Source: Kitasatospora paranensis
GTDB taxonomy: Bacteria; Actinomycetota; Actinomycetes; Streptomycetales; Streptomycetaceae
Length of the DNA: 64,000 nucleotides
Assembly: GCF_039544005.1 (NCBI RefSeq)
Contig: NZ_BAABKV010000001.1
Span: 7,192,001-7,256,000 of the forward strand
Direction: 5' to 3'
A program made the translations under genes and the position numbers. The notes under the pieces were generated by a model. It was not told where the DNA came from. It saw only the letters and a program-made list of their open reading frames with translations, and did no database searches. The first letter of the stretch is position 1. The number at the start of each line of letters is the position of its first letter. Shown here in pieces: positions 19,442-27,996 of this stretch.

Positions 19442-19606
19442 GCACGCCTGCGAGGTGAGCTGTCGGGTTCGGACCGGGAGGTGGCCCGGCCGCGCGAGGC
19501 GGCTTCACCCCTAGCCGTGGAGGACGGCGTGGTACGTGTGGGTCCCCCGTCCCTGCCCAGGGTCTGGTCGGTGACCCGGTGACGCGGTGGGCAGGGTTCG
19601 GCGTGC
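19442..19606 (-). ncRNA. ydaO-type c-di-AMP riboswitch (5' UTR of the Rpf/LysM gene)
   Basis: On the minus strand the leader carries conserved ydaO blocks in order: ACGCCGAACCC, AGGGACGGGGGACCCA, AGGGGTGAAGCC, GAACCCGACAGCTCACCTCG and AGGCGTG. The outer stem pairs GCACGCC (19600-19606) with GGCGTGC (19442-19448), closing the element 14 bases before the coding start. In Streptomyces this riboswitch class is known upstream of rpf and other cell-wall hydrolase genes, where c-di-AMP turns expression off. The position and blocks make this assignment firm. Confidence 0.93.
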
Positions 19607-20084
19607 CGCGTTTCGGGCGCCCGTGCTGTCGGGCTGCTCCGGAGATTAGAGGGAATGGTGCCTCAGTAACAAGCTGGCATCCCGACAATCACACAACCAT
19701 CACGAGTGATCGGTTGGCTCGCGCCGTCCGCAGGGCGGCGCGCGCCCGGTCGGGGCGGGCCCGCGGTGGCCGGAGTGCGGCCGGCGTCCGGCTGTTGCAG
19801 GGCTGCGGCGCAGGTGGCGCGGCCCGTGGGCGGCCCGCCCGGGCCGACGGCCGACCTTTCCTGTCGTGTCCGCGACGGTTGGCCTCTCCGCCTTTTCCGC
19901 ACAAAGGCCGGAATGCGGTGTCCGGAATTCCCCGCATTGTGCCGGGGGTGGCGGCGGGAATTCACCGGTCGGCGCCGGGAGCCTTGCGAACAGCGGATGA
20001 TCATGGCACGAACGGCGGGTGTCCGTGGACGGTTCGTGGGCCGACTCCGGCGCCCCGCGCCTCGTCCGCCGTCCGGCCGTCGGC
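19607..20084. other. Promoter region of the Rpf/LysM unit and downstream end of gltD
   Basis: 478 bp without a credible gene. The part at 19640-19710 is notably AT-richer than its surroundings and should contain the promoter of the riboswitch leader. The rest is GC-rich with no clear element. Confidence 0.45.
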
Positions 20085-21614
20085 CTACCGCGGGCCCGGG
20101 GGCCGGACCGCGGCCGGGGTGTCCTCCGCCGTGATCGGGCGTGCGCCGGGAGTGATCGGCGAGGGCAGTTCGTCCCGTCCGGTCAGGTACCGGTGCACCG
20201 CGGCTGCCGCGGCACGGCCCTCGGCGATGGCCCAGACCACCAGCGACTGGCCGCGCCCGGCGTCACCGGCGACGAAGACCCCGTCGGGGCCGGCCGCGAA
20301 GCCGTCGTCCCGGGCGAGGTTCCCGTGCCCGTCCAGGTCGAGGCCGAGCTGGCGCACCAGGGCGGTACCGGGCTCCGGGCCGGAGAAGCCGAGGGCGAGC
20401 AGGACGAGGTCGGCCTCCAGGGTGTGCTCGGTGCCGGGCAGTGGGGCGCGGGTGCCCGGCGCCGCGTCGGCGATCCGCACGGCGGAGACCCGGCCCCGGG
20501 CGTCCGTGTCGAAGCGGACGGTCGCCGAGGCGTAGCACCGGATGTCCGGCCCGTCGCCGTCCGCCGGCTGCCGGCAGGCGCAGGCCTCCTCGTGCGAGGT
20601 GGTCTCGTGGTGCACCTTGGGGTGCACGGGCCACGGCTGCGCGCCCGGGCGGCCGTCCGGCGGCCGCGGGTTGATGTCGAGCTGCCGGACACCGGCGGCC
20701 TGCTGGCGGACGGCGGTGCCCACGCAGTCGGCCGCGGTGTCGCCGCCGCCGATCACCACCACCCGGCGGTCGAGGGCGCTGACCGGCGAGGCCGCCAGGT
20801 CCCCGGCGGCCACCCGGTTGGCCAGCGGCAGGTACTCCATGGCCTGGTGGATCCCGGTCGATCCCCGCCCCGGTACTGGCAGTTCCCGCCACGCGGTGGC
20901 GCCGACCGCGATCACCACCGCGTCGTGGCCGGCCCGCAGCTCCGCGGCCGACAGGTCCTCGCCGACCGTGACGCCGGTACGGAACTCCGTCCCCTCGGCA
21001 CGCAGTTGCTGGATCCGGCGGTCCACCCGGTGCTTCTCCAGGCGGAAGTCCGGGATGCCGTACCGCAGCAGGCCGCCCGGGCGGTCGGCGCGCTCGTACA
21101 CCGTGACGTGGTGCCCGGCCCGGGTGAGTTGCTGGGCGGCGGCCAGCCCGGCGGGACCGGAGCCGACCACGGCGACCGTCCGGCCGCTCCGGCGGTCGGG
21201 CGGGCAGGGTACTTCCCAGCCCTGCTCCCAGGCCCGGTCGACGACGGCCAGTTCGACGTTGCGGATGGTCACCGGCTCCGCGTCGATACCCAGCACGCAG
21301 GCGCTCTCGCAGGGGGCGGGGCAGACCCGGCCGGTGAACTCGGGGAAGTTGTCGGTGGCGTGCAGCCGGTCGGCGGCGTCCCGCCAGTCGTCGTCGGCGA
21401 CCAGCCGGTTCCACTCCGGGACGAGGTTCCCGAGCGGGCACGCCTGGTGGCAGAACGGGAGCCCGCAGTCCATGCAGCGCGCCGCTTGGCCGCCGATGAT
21501 CGGGAGCAGCGCCCCGGGCTGGTAGACCTCCTGCCAGTCCCGCACCCGGGCCCGGGCGGCGCGCCGGGCGCGGAGCAGCCGCGGCGTGGTCAGGAACGCC
21601 TTGGGGTCGGCCAT
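20085..21614 (-). CDS. gltD: Glutamate synthase small subunit (NADPH-dependent)
   Basis: A 509-residue iron-sulfur flavoprotein. An N-terminal double 4Fe-4S region (CMDCGLPFCHQACP, Cys47/50/55/59, and CPAPCESAC later) is followed by FAD- and NADPH-binding folds (GSGPAGLAAA near 148, GGGDTAADCVGTA). It transfers electrons from NADPH to the large subunit in glutamate synthesis from glutamine and 2-oxoglutarate. No gltB lies beside it, whereas streptomycetes usually have gltBD together. It could be a second copy serving another electron acceptor, or a homologue acting with a distant gltB. The ATG at 21614 is chosen over an upstream start at 21701 because of conserved MADPKAFL. Confidence 0.9.
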   Translation of the reverse strand: MADPKAFLTTPRLLRARRAARARVRDWQEVYQPGALLPIIGGQAARCMDCGLPFCHQACPLGNLVPEWNRLVADDDWRDAADRLHATDNFPEFTGRVCPAPCESACVLGIDAEPVTIRNVELAVVDRAWEQGWEVPCPPDRRSGRTVAVVGSGPAGLAAAQQLTRAGHHVTVYERADRPGGLLRYGIPDFRLEKHRVDRRIQQLRAEGTEFRTGVTVGEDLSAAELRAGHDAVVIAVGATAWRELPVPGRGSTGIHQAMEYLPLANRVAAGDLAASPVSALDRRVVVIGGGDTAADCVGTAVRQQAAGVRQLDINPRPPDGRPGAQPWPVHPKVHHETTSHEEACACRQPADGDGPDIRCYASATVRFDTDARGRVSAVRIADAAPGTRAPLPGTEHTLEADLVLLALGFSGPEPGTALVRQLGLDLDGHGNLARDDGFAAGPDGVFVAGDAGRGQSLVVWAIAEGRAAAAAVHRYLTGRDELPSPITPGARPITAEDTPAAVRPPGPR

Positions 21615-21855
21615 CGACGGCCTCCGCGGTGCGGTTCGGCGCTGGACGTTCGGGGAGCGGGCGAGCGGGTGGCACGTATGCGCACAGTGCCGTGTCGCCA
21701 CCGTACGCCTGCCCGGGGCGCGGGGGAAGCGGGCGTGTCGGAAGCCTCCGGCCGGGCGTGGCGGAAGCCTCCGGAGGGTTGTGGCGGAGGTGCCCGGGCG
21801 GGTGTCCCGGGGTCGCGCGGGCCGGCCCTGGCGCGGTGTCCCGGGGCGCGCTAAT

Positions 21856-21873
21856 TTAGTTGATGTCAGCTAA
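21856..21873. promoter_or_regulatory. Probable MarR operator, 18-bp near-perfect palindrome
   Basis: TTAGTTGATGTCAGCTAA is palindromic except for one base pair (TTAGTTGA against TCAGCTAA). It lies in an unusually AT-rich patch 40 bp upstream of the exporter-MarR pair. The size and symmetry are typical of MarR binding sites; the link to the downstream MarR protein is inferred. Confidence 0.65.
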
Positions 21874-21913
21874 CTATCGTGGTTGACGGCGCGCGACCGG
21901 GGAGGGACGGGCG

Positions 21914-23712
21914 ATGACCGCAGGGAAGCAGGAGTCCGCACAGGAGGGTGGCCCGGGCGGCGCCCGGCGGGGCCGGATAGGGGCCGAGCACCCGCACTAC
22001 AAGTGGGTGGCGCTCTCCAACACCACCCTCGGCATGCTGATCGCCACGATCAACTCCTCGATCGTGCTGATCTCCCTGCCGGCCATCTTCAACGGCATCC
22101 ACCTCGACCCGCTCCAGCCGGGCAACGTGAGCTACCTGCTGTGGATGCTCATGGGCTACATGCTGGTGACCGCCGTCCTGGTGGTGACCCTCGGCCGGCT
22201 CGGCGACATCTGGGGCCGCGTGCGGATCTACAACGCCGGCTTCCTGATCTTCACGGTCACCTCGGTGGTGCTCTCGCTCGACCCGATGCAGGGCGGCGGC
22301 GGTGCGCTCTGGCTGATCGGCTGGCGGGTGGTGCAGGCGATCGGCGGTGCGATGCTGATGGCCAACTCCGCGGCGATCATCACCGACGCGTTCCCGGCCC
22401 GGCAGCGCGGCATGGCCCTCGGGGTCAACATGGTGGCGGCGATCGCCGGTTCGTTCGTCGGCCTGGTGCTCGGCGGCCTGCTCGCCGAGTGGAACTGGCG
22501 GTCGATCTTCTGGGTCAACGTGCCGATCGGCATCATCGGCACGGTGTGGGCCTACCGCTCGCTGCACGAGACCGGCGTGCGCCGACCCGGCCGGATCGAC
22601 TGGTGGGGCAACGTCACGTTCGCCGTCGGCCTGACCGCCCTGCTCGCCGCGATCACGTACGGCATCCAGCCCTACGGCGGCCACACCATGGGCTGGACCA
22701 ACCCGTGGGTGCTGGCCGGTCTGATCGGCGGTACCGCGGTGCTCGGCGTGTTCTGCGTCGTGGAGACGAAGGTCGCCGAACCGATGTTCCCGCTGCGGCT
22801 CTTCCGGGACCCGGTCTTCGCCGGCGGCAACGCGGCCACCCTGCTCGGGTCGATCGCCCGCGGTGGCCTGCAGTTCATGCTGATCGTCTGGCTGCAGGGC
22901 ATCTGGCTGCCGCTGCACGGCTACGACTACGCGGACACCCCGCTCTGGGCGGGCATCTACCTCGTCCCGCTCACGGTGGGCTTCCTCGCCGCCGGGCCGA
23001 TCGCCGGGCACCTCTCCGACCGCTTCGGCGCCCGGCTCTTCGCGGCGGGCGGCCTGGTGGTGATGGCCGCCTCGTTCGCCGGACTGCTCGCGCTGCCCAC
23101 CGACTTCGGCTACCCGGCCTTCGCCCTGCTGGTCTTCCTCAACGGACTGGGCGGCGGCCTCTTCGCGGCGCCGAACACCGCGCTGGTGATGTCCAGCGTG
23201 CCGGCCGCCGACCGGGGAGCCGCCTCCGGCATGCGCGCCACCTTCCAGAACGCCGGCATGGTGCTCTCCATCGGCGTCTTCTTCTCCCTCATGGTCGCCG
23301 GTCTCGCGGGCTCGCTGCCGCAGGCCCTCGACAGCGGCCTCACCGCGCAGGGCGTGCCCGTTGCGGACGCCCACGCGATCGCGCAACTCCCCCGGTGGGG
23401 ACGCTCTTCGCCGCCTTCCTGGGCTACAACCCGATCCGTGAGCTGCTCGGCCCGCACGTGCTGTCCGGCCTGCCGGCCGGCAACGCGCAGACCCTGACCG
23501 GCCGCGAGTTCTTCCCGCACCTGATCTCCGGGCCGTTCCACGACGGTCTGATGGTGGTGTTCTCCCTCGCCATCGTGATGTCCCTGGTGGCGGCCGCCGC
23601 TTCGCTGCTCCGCGGCCGCAAGGGCCGCGCGGACGAGGCCGGGACGGACACCGGCGACCGCGGTGACGTGGCGGCCGGTGCGGGCACCGGGGCCGGTCAG
23701 GGCACCGCATGA
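21914..23712 (+). CDS. MFS drug exporter, DHA2 (14-helix) family, frameshifted in this sequence
   Basis: Predicted 599 residues after one base is restored. The protein shows the motif A loop [17 protein letters not shown], the antiporter region [20 protein letters not shown] and 14 hydrophobic helices, as in proton-driven multidrug exporters. The frame breaks in the CCCCC run at 23389-23393: as read the protein ends in a short false tail, while adding one C yields ...[19 protein letters not shown]..., as expected for this family, through to 23712. It shares ATGA with the following MarR gene, so the two form an operon, presumably autoregulated through the palindrome at 21856. Its substrate is unknown. 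Confidence 0.85.
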
Positions 23713-24200
23713 CCGCCCCGGATCCGGCCGGCCGGGCGCCTGCGGACATCGCCGGGGTGTCGGATCCGGCCGTGCCCGATCCGGCGGCCGTGGCCCGGCT
23801 GCGCCTGGTGATCGCCAGGCTGCACCGGCAGTTGGCCCAGGCATCCGCCGGGCAGGACCTCACCTTCGCGCAGCAGTCGGCGCTGGCCCGGATCGAGCAG
23901 CACGGCCCGCTCCGGCTCGGCGAGTTGGCCGCGCTGGAGCGGGTGGCCGCGCCCTCGATGACCCGGACGGTCGGACCGCTCGTCGTCGCCGGGCTGGTCA
24001 CCCGCCTGCCGGACCCGAGCGACGGCCGCTCCTCACTGGTCGAACTGGCCCCGCCCGGGCACCGGTTGCTCGCCACCATCCGCCAGGAGCGCTCCGAGCT
24101 GCTGGCGGGCCGGGTGGCCGCGCTCACCCCGGGCGAGCAGGCGGTGCTCCAGGACGCCCTCCCCGTCCTCGAACACCTGCTGGCGGACACCGAGTCCTGA
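23709..24200 (+). CDS. MarR-family transcriptional regulator
   Basis: A 163-residue protein with the MarR winged helix (about residues 55-125): FAQQSALARIEQHGPLRLGE, then APSMTRTVGPLVVAGLVTRL as recognition helix and wing DPSDGRSSLVEL. The N-terminal 30 residues are Ala/Pro-rich and probably unstructured. The start overlaps the exporter's stop codon (ATGA), so the two proteins are translationally coupled. It most likely represses the exporter operon and releases on binding an exported compound. Confidence 0.9.
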   Translation: MTAPDPAGRAPADIAGVSDPAVPDPAAVARLRLVIARLHRQLAQASAGQDLTFAQQSALARIEQHGPLRLGELAALERVAAPSMTRTVGPLVVAGLVTRLPDPSDGRSSLVELAPPGHRLLATIRQERSELLAGRVAALTPGEQAVLQDALPVLEHLLADTES

Positions 24201-24290
24201 GGCCGCGCACCGGCCGTCGGGTTCCGGTCCCGGTCCCGGCCCTGGCCCCGGCCCGGACGGGCGCCCTGCCGCGGCCGGCCGGCCGGCCGG

Positions 24291-25711
24291 TCAGTCGGCG
24301 GCGGTCACAGGGGCCCCGGCCGGCTCCTGCCGCCTCAGCGGCCGGTCGGGCAGCAGTCCGGCGGGCACCAGCCCGAGGGCGGCTACCCCGGCCAGCGCCA
24401 GCAGCGTCCCTCCCGCTCCGGCCCCGGACTGGGCGCCGGGTGCGGCGGCGCCGGACGGGCCGCCGGTGCCCGTGGCGACGGCGATGCCGAGCAGGGGCCC
24501 GATGTTCACGGCCGTCTGCTTGAGGCCCCCGACCACGCCGGCGTACTCCGGCGGGGCGTCCCCGACGACCGTCCCGGTGGCGGTGACCATCACCGCGGCG
24601 AACCCGGCGCCCAGCAGGGCGAAGGCGGCGCCGGTCGGCGCCCATGGGCCGTCCGCGGCGGCCTGCGACAGCCCGAGGATGCCCAGCACCACCAGTCCGG
24701 TGCCGGTGAGCGCGGTGCGGCGCGGTCCGTACCGGCGCAGCGCCGCTCCGGCGGCCGGGGCGCCGACCACCATGAGGGCGGTGAGCGGCAGGACGCGCAG
24801 CCCGGCGGCCAGGGGCCGAGCCCGAGCGAGTCCTGGAGCAGGAACGTGGCGGTGAACAGGGTCCCGAACAGTCCGGCGCCCAGCGCCAGGAGGAGTGCCA
24901 TCGAGGCCGCCACCGCACGCGACCGGGCGACGGCCCGTGGTACGAACGCGTCCGGGGTGCGGCGTTCGTGGGCGACCAGCCCCGCGGTGAGGGCCGCGAC
25001 GGCGCCCAGCCCCCGGAGGGTCGGGACGGACGTCCAGCCGTGGGCGGGCACCCCGGCCAGGGTGTGCACCAGCAGTGCCGAGGAGGCGGCGAGCAGGGCC
25101 GCGCCGGCCAGGTCGAGCCGCCGGTCCGGCCTGCGCGTCGGTTCCGGGAGCCGGACGGCGAGGGCGAGCACGGCGATCACCGCCGCGGCCGGGACGTTGA
25201 TCCAGAACACCGAACGCCAGCCCAGGTGCGCGACCAGCAGGCCGCCGAGGACCGGTCCGGAGCCGGCGGCCACCGCGATCGCGCCGGTGCGGACGGCGAC
25301 GGCGCCGGCCAGCCGGTCCGCCGGGTGGGCCAGGCGCAGCAGCGCGAGAGTGGCCGGCTGCAGCAGGGCGCCGAACAGGCCCTGGACGACGCGCAGTGCG
25401 ATCACCCGGCCGACGTCCGGGGCGAGCGCGATGCCGGCCGAGGCGGCGCCGAATCCGAGGACGCCGGCGACCAGTAGCCGCCGGTGGCCGTGGCGGTCGC
25501 CGAGGCGTCCGGCGATCACCAGCAGGGCGGCCACCGCGAGCAGGTAGCCGGTGCTCGTCCACTGCACCTCCGCCAGGCCGGCGCCGAGGTCACGTCGCAG
25601 AGCGGGCTGGGCCACCAGCAGTACGGTGCCGTCCAGGGCGACGACCATCGCGCCGCCCGCACTGGCCGCCAGGGCCAGGCCCTCCCGGTGCCGGCGCGGG
25701 ATCGCCGTCAC
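24291..25711 (-). CDS. MFS transporter, DHA2-like, frameshifted in this sequence
   Basis: Predicted 473 residues after restoring one base. The N-terminal half shows GRLGDRHGHRRLLVAGVLGFG (motif A) and LRVVQGLFGALLQPATLALL, and the second half continues with RVLPLTALMVVGAPAAG and an Ala/Gly-rich end. The frame breaks at the GGGG run 24812-24815; adding one base gives DSLGLGPLAAGLRVLP, the expected reading. The GTG start at 25711 overlaps the stop of the TetR gene, so the two are coupled. It is likely an exporter induced through that TetR protein; the substrate is unknown. Confidence 0.83.
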
Positions 25712-26355
25712 GGGGCCACCGGGCCGAGGTGGGCGTCCAGAACGGCGGTCACCAGGGTGTCGAGCGGGCCGGTGGTCGGGCCGTGTCCGGGATCCCCGGC
25801 CGACTCCGGTGCGCCGAGGACGAGTTGCAGGCTGCCCCAGGTCCACAGCTGGGCCACGCCGTGCAGGTTCGCCCAGAGCGCCGCGGCGGTCACGGCGGGT
25901 GCCCCGGCGGCCTGCCCGTCGTGCCGTGCGGCCGTGCACTCGGCGACCAGGGCGACGATGCGCTCGAAGAGCGGGACGGTCGAGTCCCGCAGCCTGGGTC
26001 CGGCCGAGGGGTGCGGGCCGCTGTCGAGCAGGTCGTGCCGGTACATCAGCTCGAACATGCCGCGCTGCTCCAGCGCGTAGCCCACGTACACCCGGGCGAG
26101 GGCCTGCAGGCGGTCGCGGGCCGGCGCCGGTGCGCCGGTCGCCGCGGTGAACCTGGCCCCCAGGTCGGCGAAGCCGCGCCGGGCGATGGCGGCGAGCAGG
26201 CTGTGGTGGGTGGGGAAGTGGCGGCGCGGTGCACCGTGCGACACCCCGGCCCTGCGGGCGATCTCGCGCAGCCCCAGCGAGGCCGTGCCCTCGGCCGTCA
26301 CCAGGTCCACCCCGGCATCGATCAACCGCTCCCTGAGGGAGCCCTCGTCGTTCAC
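25708..26355 (-). CDS. TetR-family transcriptional regulator
   Basis: A 215-residue regulator. The N-terminal helix-turn-helix is LGLREIARRAGVSHGAPRRHFPTHHSLLAAI (about residues 27-57). The C-terminal ligand domain ends LHGVAQLWTWGSLQLVLG, resembling the WHG domain of TetR proteins. It starts with GTG at 26355 and is coupled to the downstream exporter. A promoter reading TAGACA-N18-TAGACA ends only six bases before the start codon, so the transcript is probably leaderless. The promoter overlaps the repeated TGTCTAC/GTAGACA sites, which suits autorepression. Confidence 0.88.
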   Translation of the reverse strand: MNDEGSLRERLIDAGVDLVTAEGTASLGLREIARRAGVSHGAPRRHFPTHHSLLAAIARRGFADLGARFTAATGAPAPARDRLQALARVYVGYALEQRGMFELMYRHDLLDSGPHPSAGPRLRDSTVPLFERIVALVAECTAARHDGQAAGAPAVTAAALWANLHGVAQLWTWGSLQLVLGAPESAGDPGHGPTTGPLDTLVTAVLDAHLGPVAP

Positions 26356-26361
26356 GGGCCC

Positions 26362-26392
26362 TGTCTACCAGCACGGCGTAGACAGTGTCTAC
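26362..26392. promoter_or_regulatory. Triple half-site operator for the TetR regulator
   Basis: Three identical 7-bp half sites alternate in orientation: TGTCTAC (26362-26368), GTAGACA (26378-26384) and TGTCTAC (26386-26392). The last two form a perfect palindrome with a one-base centre, and the first two form one with a 9-base spacer. They coincide with the -35 and -10 boxes of the TetR gene. Confidence 0.72.
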
Positions 26393-26448
26393 GCACGCTG
26401 TGGAAGCAGGGGCCGCGCGAAGAATTGCGGATCCGGAGGCTCCGGTTC

Positions 26449-26473
26449 GCATATGACGATCCGTATCGGGTAC
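26449..26473 (+). promoter_or_regulatory. Sigma-B-type promoter before the GH16-like gene
   Basis: GCAT-N15-GGGTAC matches the streptomycete sigma-B consensus GNNT-N14-16-GGGTAC/T. It places transcription start roughly 45 bases before the coding start at 26526. No other promoter-like sequence is evident nearby. Confidence 0.55.
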
Positions 26474-26525
26474 ATCACGTTCAGTGATTGGCGCGCGTGT
26501 GTCAACAACCCTTCGGGAGGCGGCG

Positions 26526-27176
26526 ATGGCAACGGTCTTCAGTGCGGACTTCGGGTCCGGCCGGCAGTGGATCGCGGGGCGCAGCAGCGCCTATCCGCGG
26601 ATGGGGCCGACCAACCGCAGCGACCACAAACTCGACTACCTGAGCGGGGCGTACTGCCCCGACGGCGTCCTCGCCGCCACCCGCAGGCCCGGCAGCGACC
26701 TGTGGGACACCAACCTGCTGACCACCGAGGGCAGCCCGGACGCCTTCCAGGTGGTGACCGGCGACACCCTGTCCGCCCGGGTCACCCTGCCGACCGCGCT
26801 GGGCGCCTGGCCCGCGATCTGGACGTGGCGCGACGGCGGCAACGAGGTGGACGTCTTCGAGTACCACCCCGACAACCCGGATCTGCTGGAGGTCTCCAAC
26901 CACGTCCACGGCGGATACCGCTACTGGCACGGCGGCGCCGCTGGCATATCGCCCGGCGCCACCGTCGACCTCCGCACGGTCTTCGGCCGCCGCTCGGTGG
27001 ACTGGTACGCCAACGGGGTCCCGGTGTACTCCGACCACCGGGGCGTCGGCGCCGGGTGGCACGCCTACCTGATCGTCAACCTCTCGGTCTCCGACGGCAC
27101 GTACCACCCGAGGCCGCCCGCGGACGGCCCCGGCCGGCTGAGCTGGACGTGCCACAGCCTGTCGGTCGACCGCTGA
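26526..27176 (+). CDS. GH16-like beta-glucanase family protein without signal peptide
   Basis: A 216-residue beta-sandwich protein. ARVTLPTALGAWPAIWTW followed by GGNEVDVFEYHPDNP matches the GH16 core, whose active site is E-x-D-x-x-E (here Glu-Val-Asp-Val-Phe-Glu). Related streptomycete proteins are annotated as beta-glucanases. There is no signal peptide; the start at 26526 has GGGAGG five bases upstream and the sequence goes straight into the fold, so the protein may be cytoplasmic, released by another route, or act inside the cell. The upstream promoter suggests stress-sigma control. Substrate untested; beta-1,3 or mixed-linkage glucans are likely. Confidence 0.72.
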   Translation: MATVFSADFGSGRQWIAGRSSAYPRMGPTNRSDHKLDYLSGAYCPDGVLAATRRPGSDLWDTNLLTTEGSPDAFQVVTGDTLSARVTLPTALGAWPAIWTWRDGGNEVDVFEYHPDNPDLLEVSNHVHGGYRYWHGGAAGISPGATVDLRTVFGRRSVDWYANGVPVYSDHRGVGAGWHAYLIVNLSVSDGTYHPRPPADGPGRLSWTCHSLSVDR

Positions 27177-27195
27177 CGCGGGCGCCGGACGCGGT

Positions 27196-27219
27196 GCGGC
27201 CGCCCTCCACGGCGGCCGC
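27196..27219. terminator. Hairpin between convergent genes
   Basis: GCGGCCGCC and GGCGGCCGC arms (27196-27204, 27211-27219) with a 6-base loop lie between the GH16-like gene and the convergent ogt gene, and should serve both. Confidence 0.65.
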
Positions 27220-27224
27220 GGCGG

Positions 27225-27737
27225 TCACGGCGTGGCGGCGCGGACGGCTGCCTCGTGGCCGAGCAGGTACTCCTTGCGGTCGAGGCCGCCCGCGTAGCCG
27301 GTCAGCGAACCGTCCGCGCCGATCACCCGGTGGCAGGCGCGGACGACCAGCAGCGGGTTGGCCCCGATCGCCGTCCCGAGGGCCCGCACGGCCGCCCGCG
27401 GGATCCCGGCCCGCTCCGCCAGCGCGCCGTAACTGGTGGTGGTGCCGTACGGGACGGCCTCCAGGGCGCGCCACACCGTGCGCTGGAACTCCGTTCCCGC
27501 GGCGGTGTGTTCGAGGTCGAACGTGCGCAGCTCGCCGGCGAAGTAGGCGTGCAGTTGTCGGACGGGCTCCACGAACGCCTCGGGTGCCCGCTGCCAATCG
27601 GCTCGGACGGCGGGCGCCCGGCGCTGGCCGGTCATCGACACCGAGGCCAGTGCCGTCCCGCCCGCTGCGGTCGCGGACTCCTCGCCGACCAGGAGCAGGT
27701 CGCCCACCGGGCTGTCGATGGTGGTGTACACGGTCAC
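27225..27737 (-). CDS. ogt: Methylated-DNA--[protein]-cysteine S-methyltransferase
   Basis: A 170-residue suicide repair protein that takes the alkyl group from O6-methylguanine onto its own cysteine. The C-terminal domain has FQRTVWRALEAVPYGTTTSY, the helix-turn-helix RAAVRALGTAIGANP and the active-site segment ACHRVIGADGSLTGYAGGL with Cys135. The usual Pro before the cysteine (PCHRV) is Ala134 here; the Cys-His-Arg-Val core is intact, so activity is expected but perhaps altered. The start is the GTG at 27737 with GGGAG eight bases upstream. It is divergent from the LacI gene and convergent with the GH16-like gene. Confidence 0.9.
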   Translation of the reverse strand: MTVYTTIDSPVGDLLLVGEESATAAGGTALASVSMTGQRRAPAVRADWQRAPEAFVEPVRQLHAYFAGELRTFDLEHTAAGTEFQRTVWRALEAVPYGTTTSYGALAERAGIPRAAVRALGTAIGANPLLVVRACHRVIGADGSLTGYAGGLDRKEYLLGHEAAVRAATP

Positions 27738-27996
27738 GGTCGGATCTCCCACACTCGTCGTTCTGCGGTACGACCCCACTGTGCGGCATCGGGCCCCGGC
27801 CCGTCCGGCGGGAATCGGACATCGCACCGCAGGCGGCCCGGCCACCCCGGGCCGGGCCTGCCACCTGCGAGGCAGCGGCCGCGGCGGGCAGCGGGAGGCT
27901 TCGTGGACACCACCGTGCCCAGCGCCTAGATTGAGGGCCGATCTTCGCACGGCAGCGGGCCTGCGGAGCGGACCGCGAGGCGAGAGGGGTGCCCCG

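Noticed and set aside
21914-25711. Two MFS exporters as decaying pseudogenes
   Set aside because: Each has only one break, in a C/G run, and a perfectly conserved continuation in the next frame; assembly error is the simpler reading.
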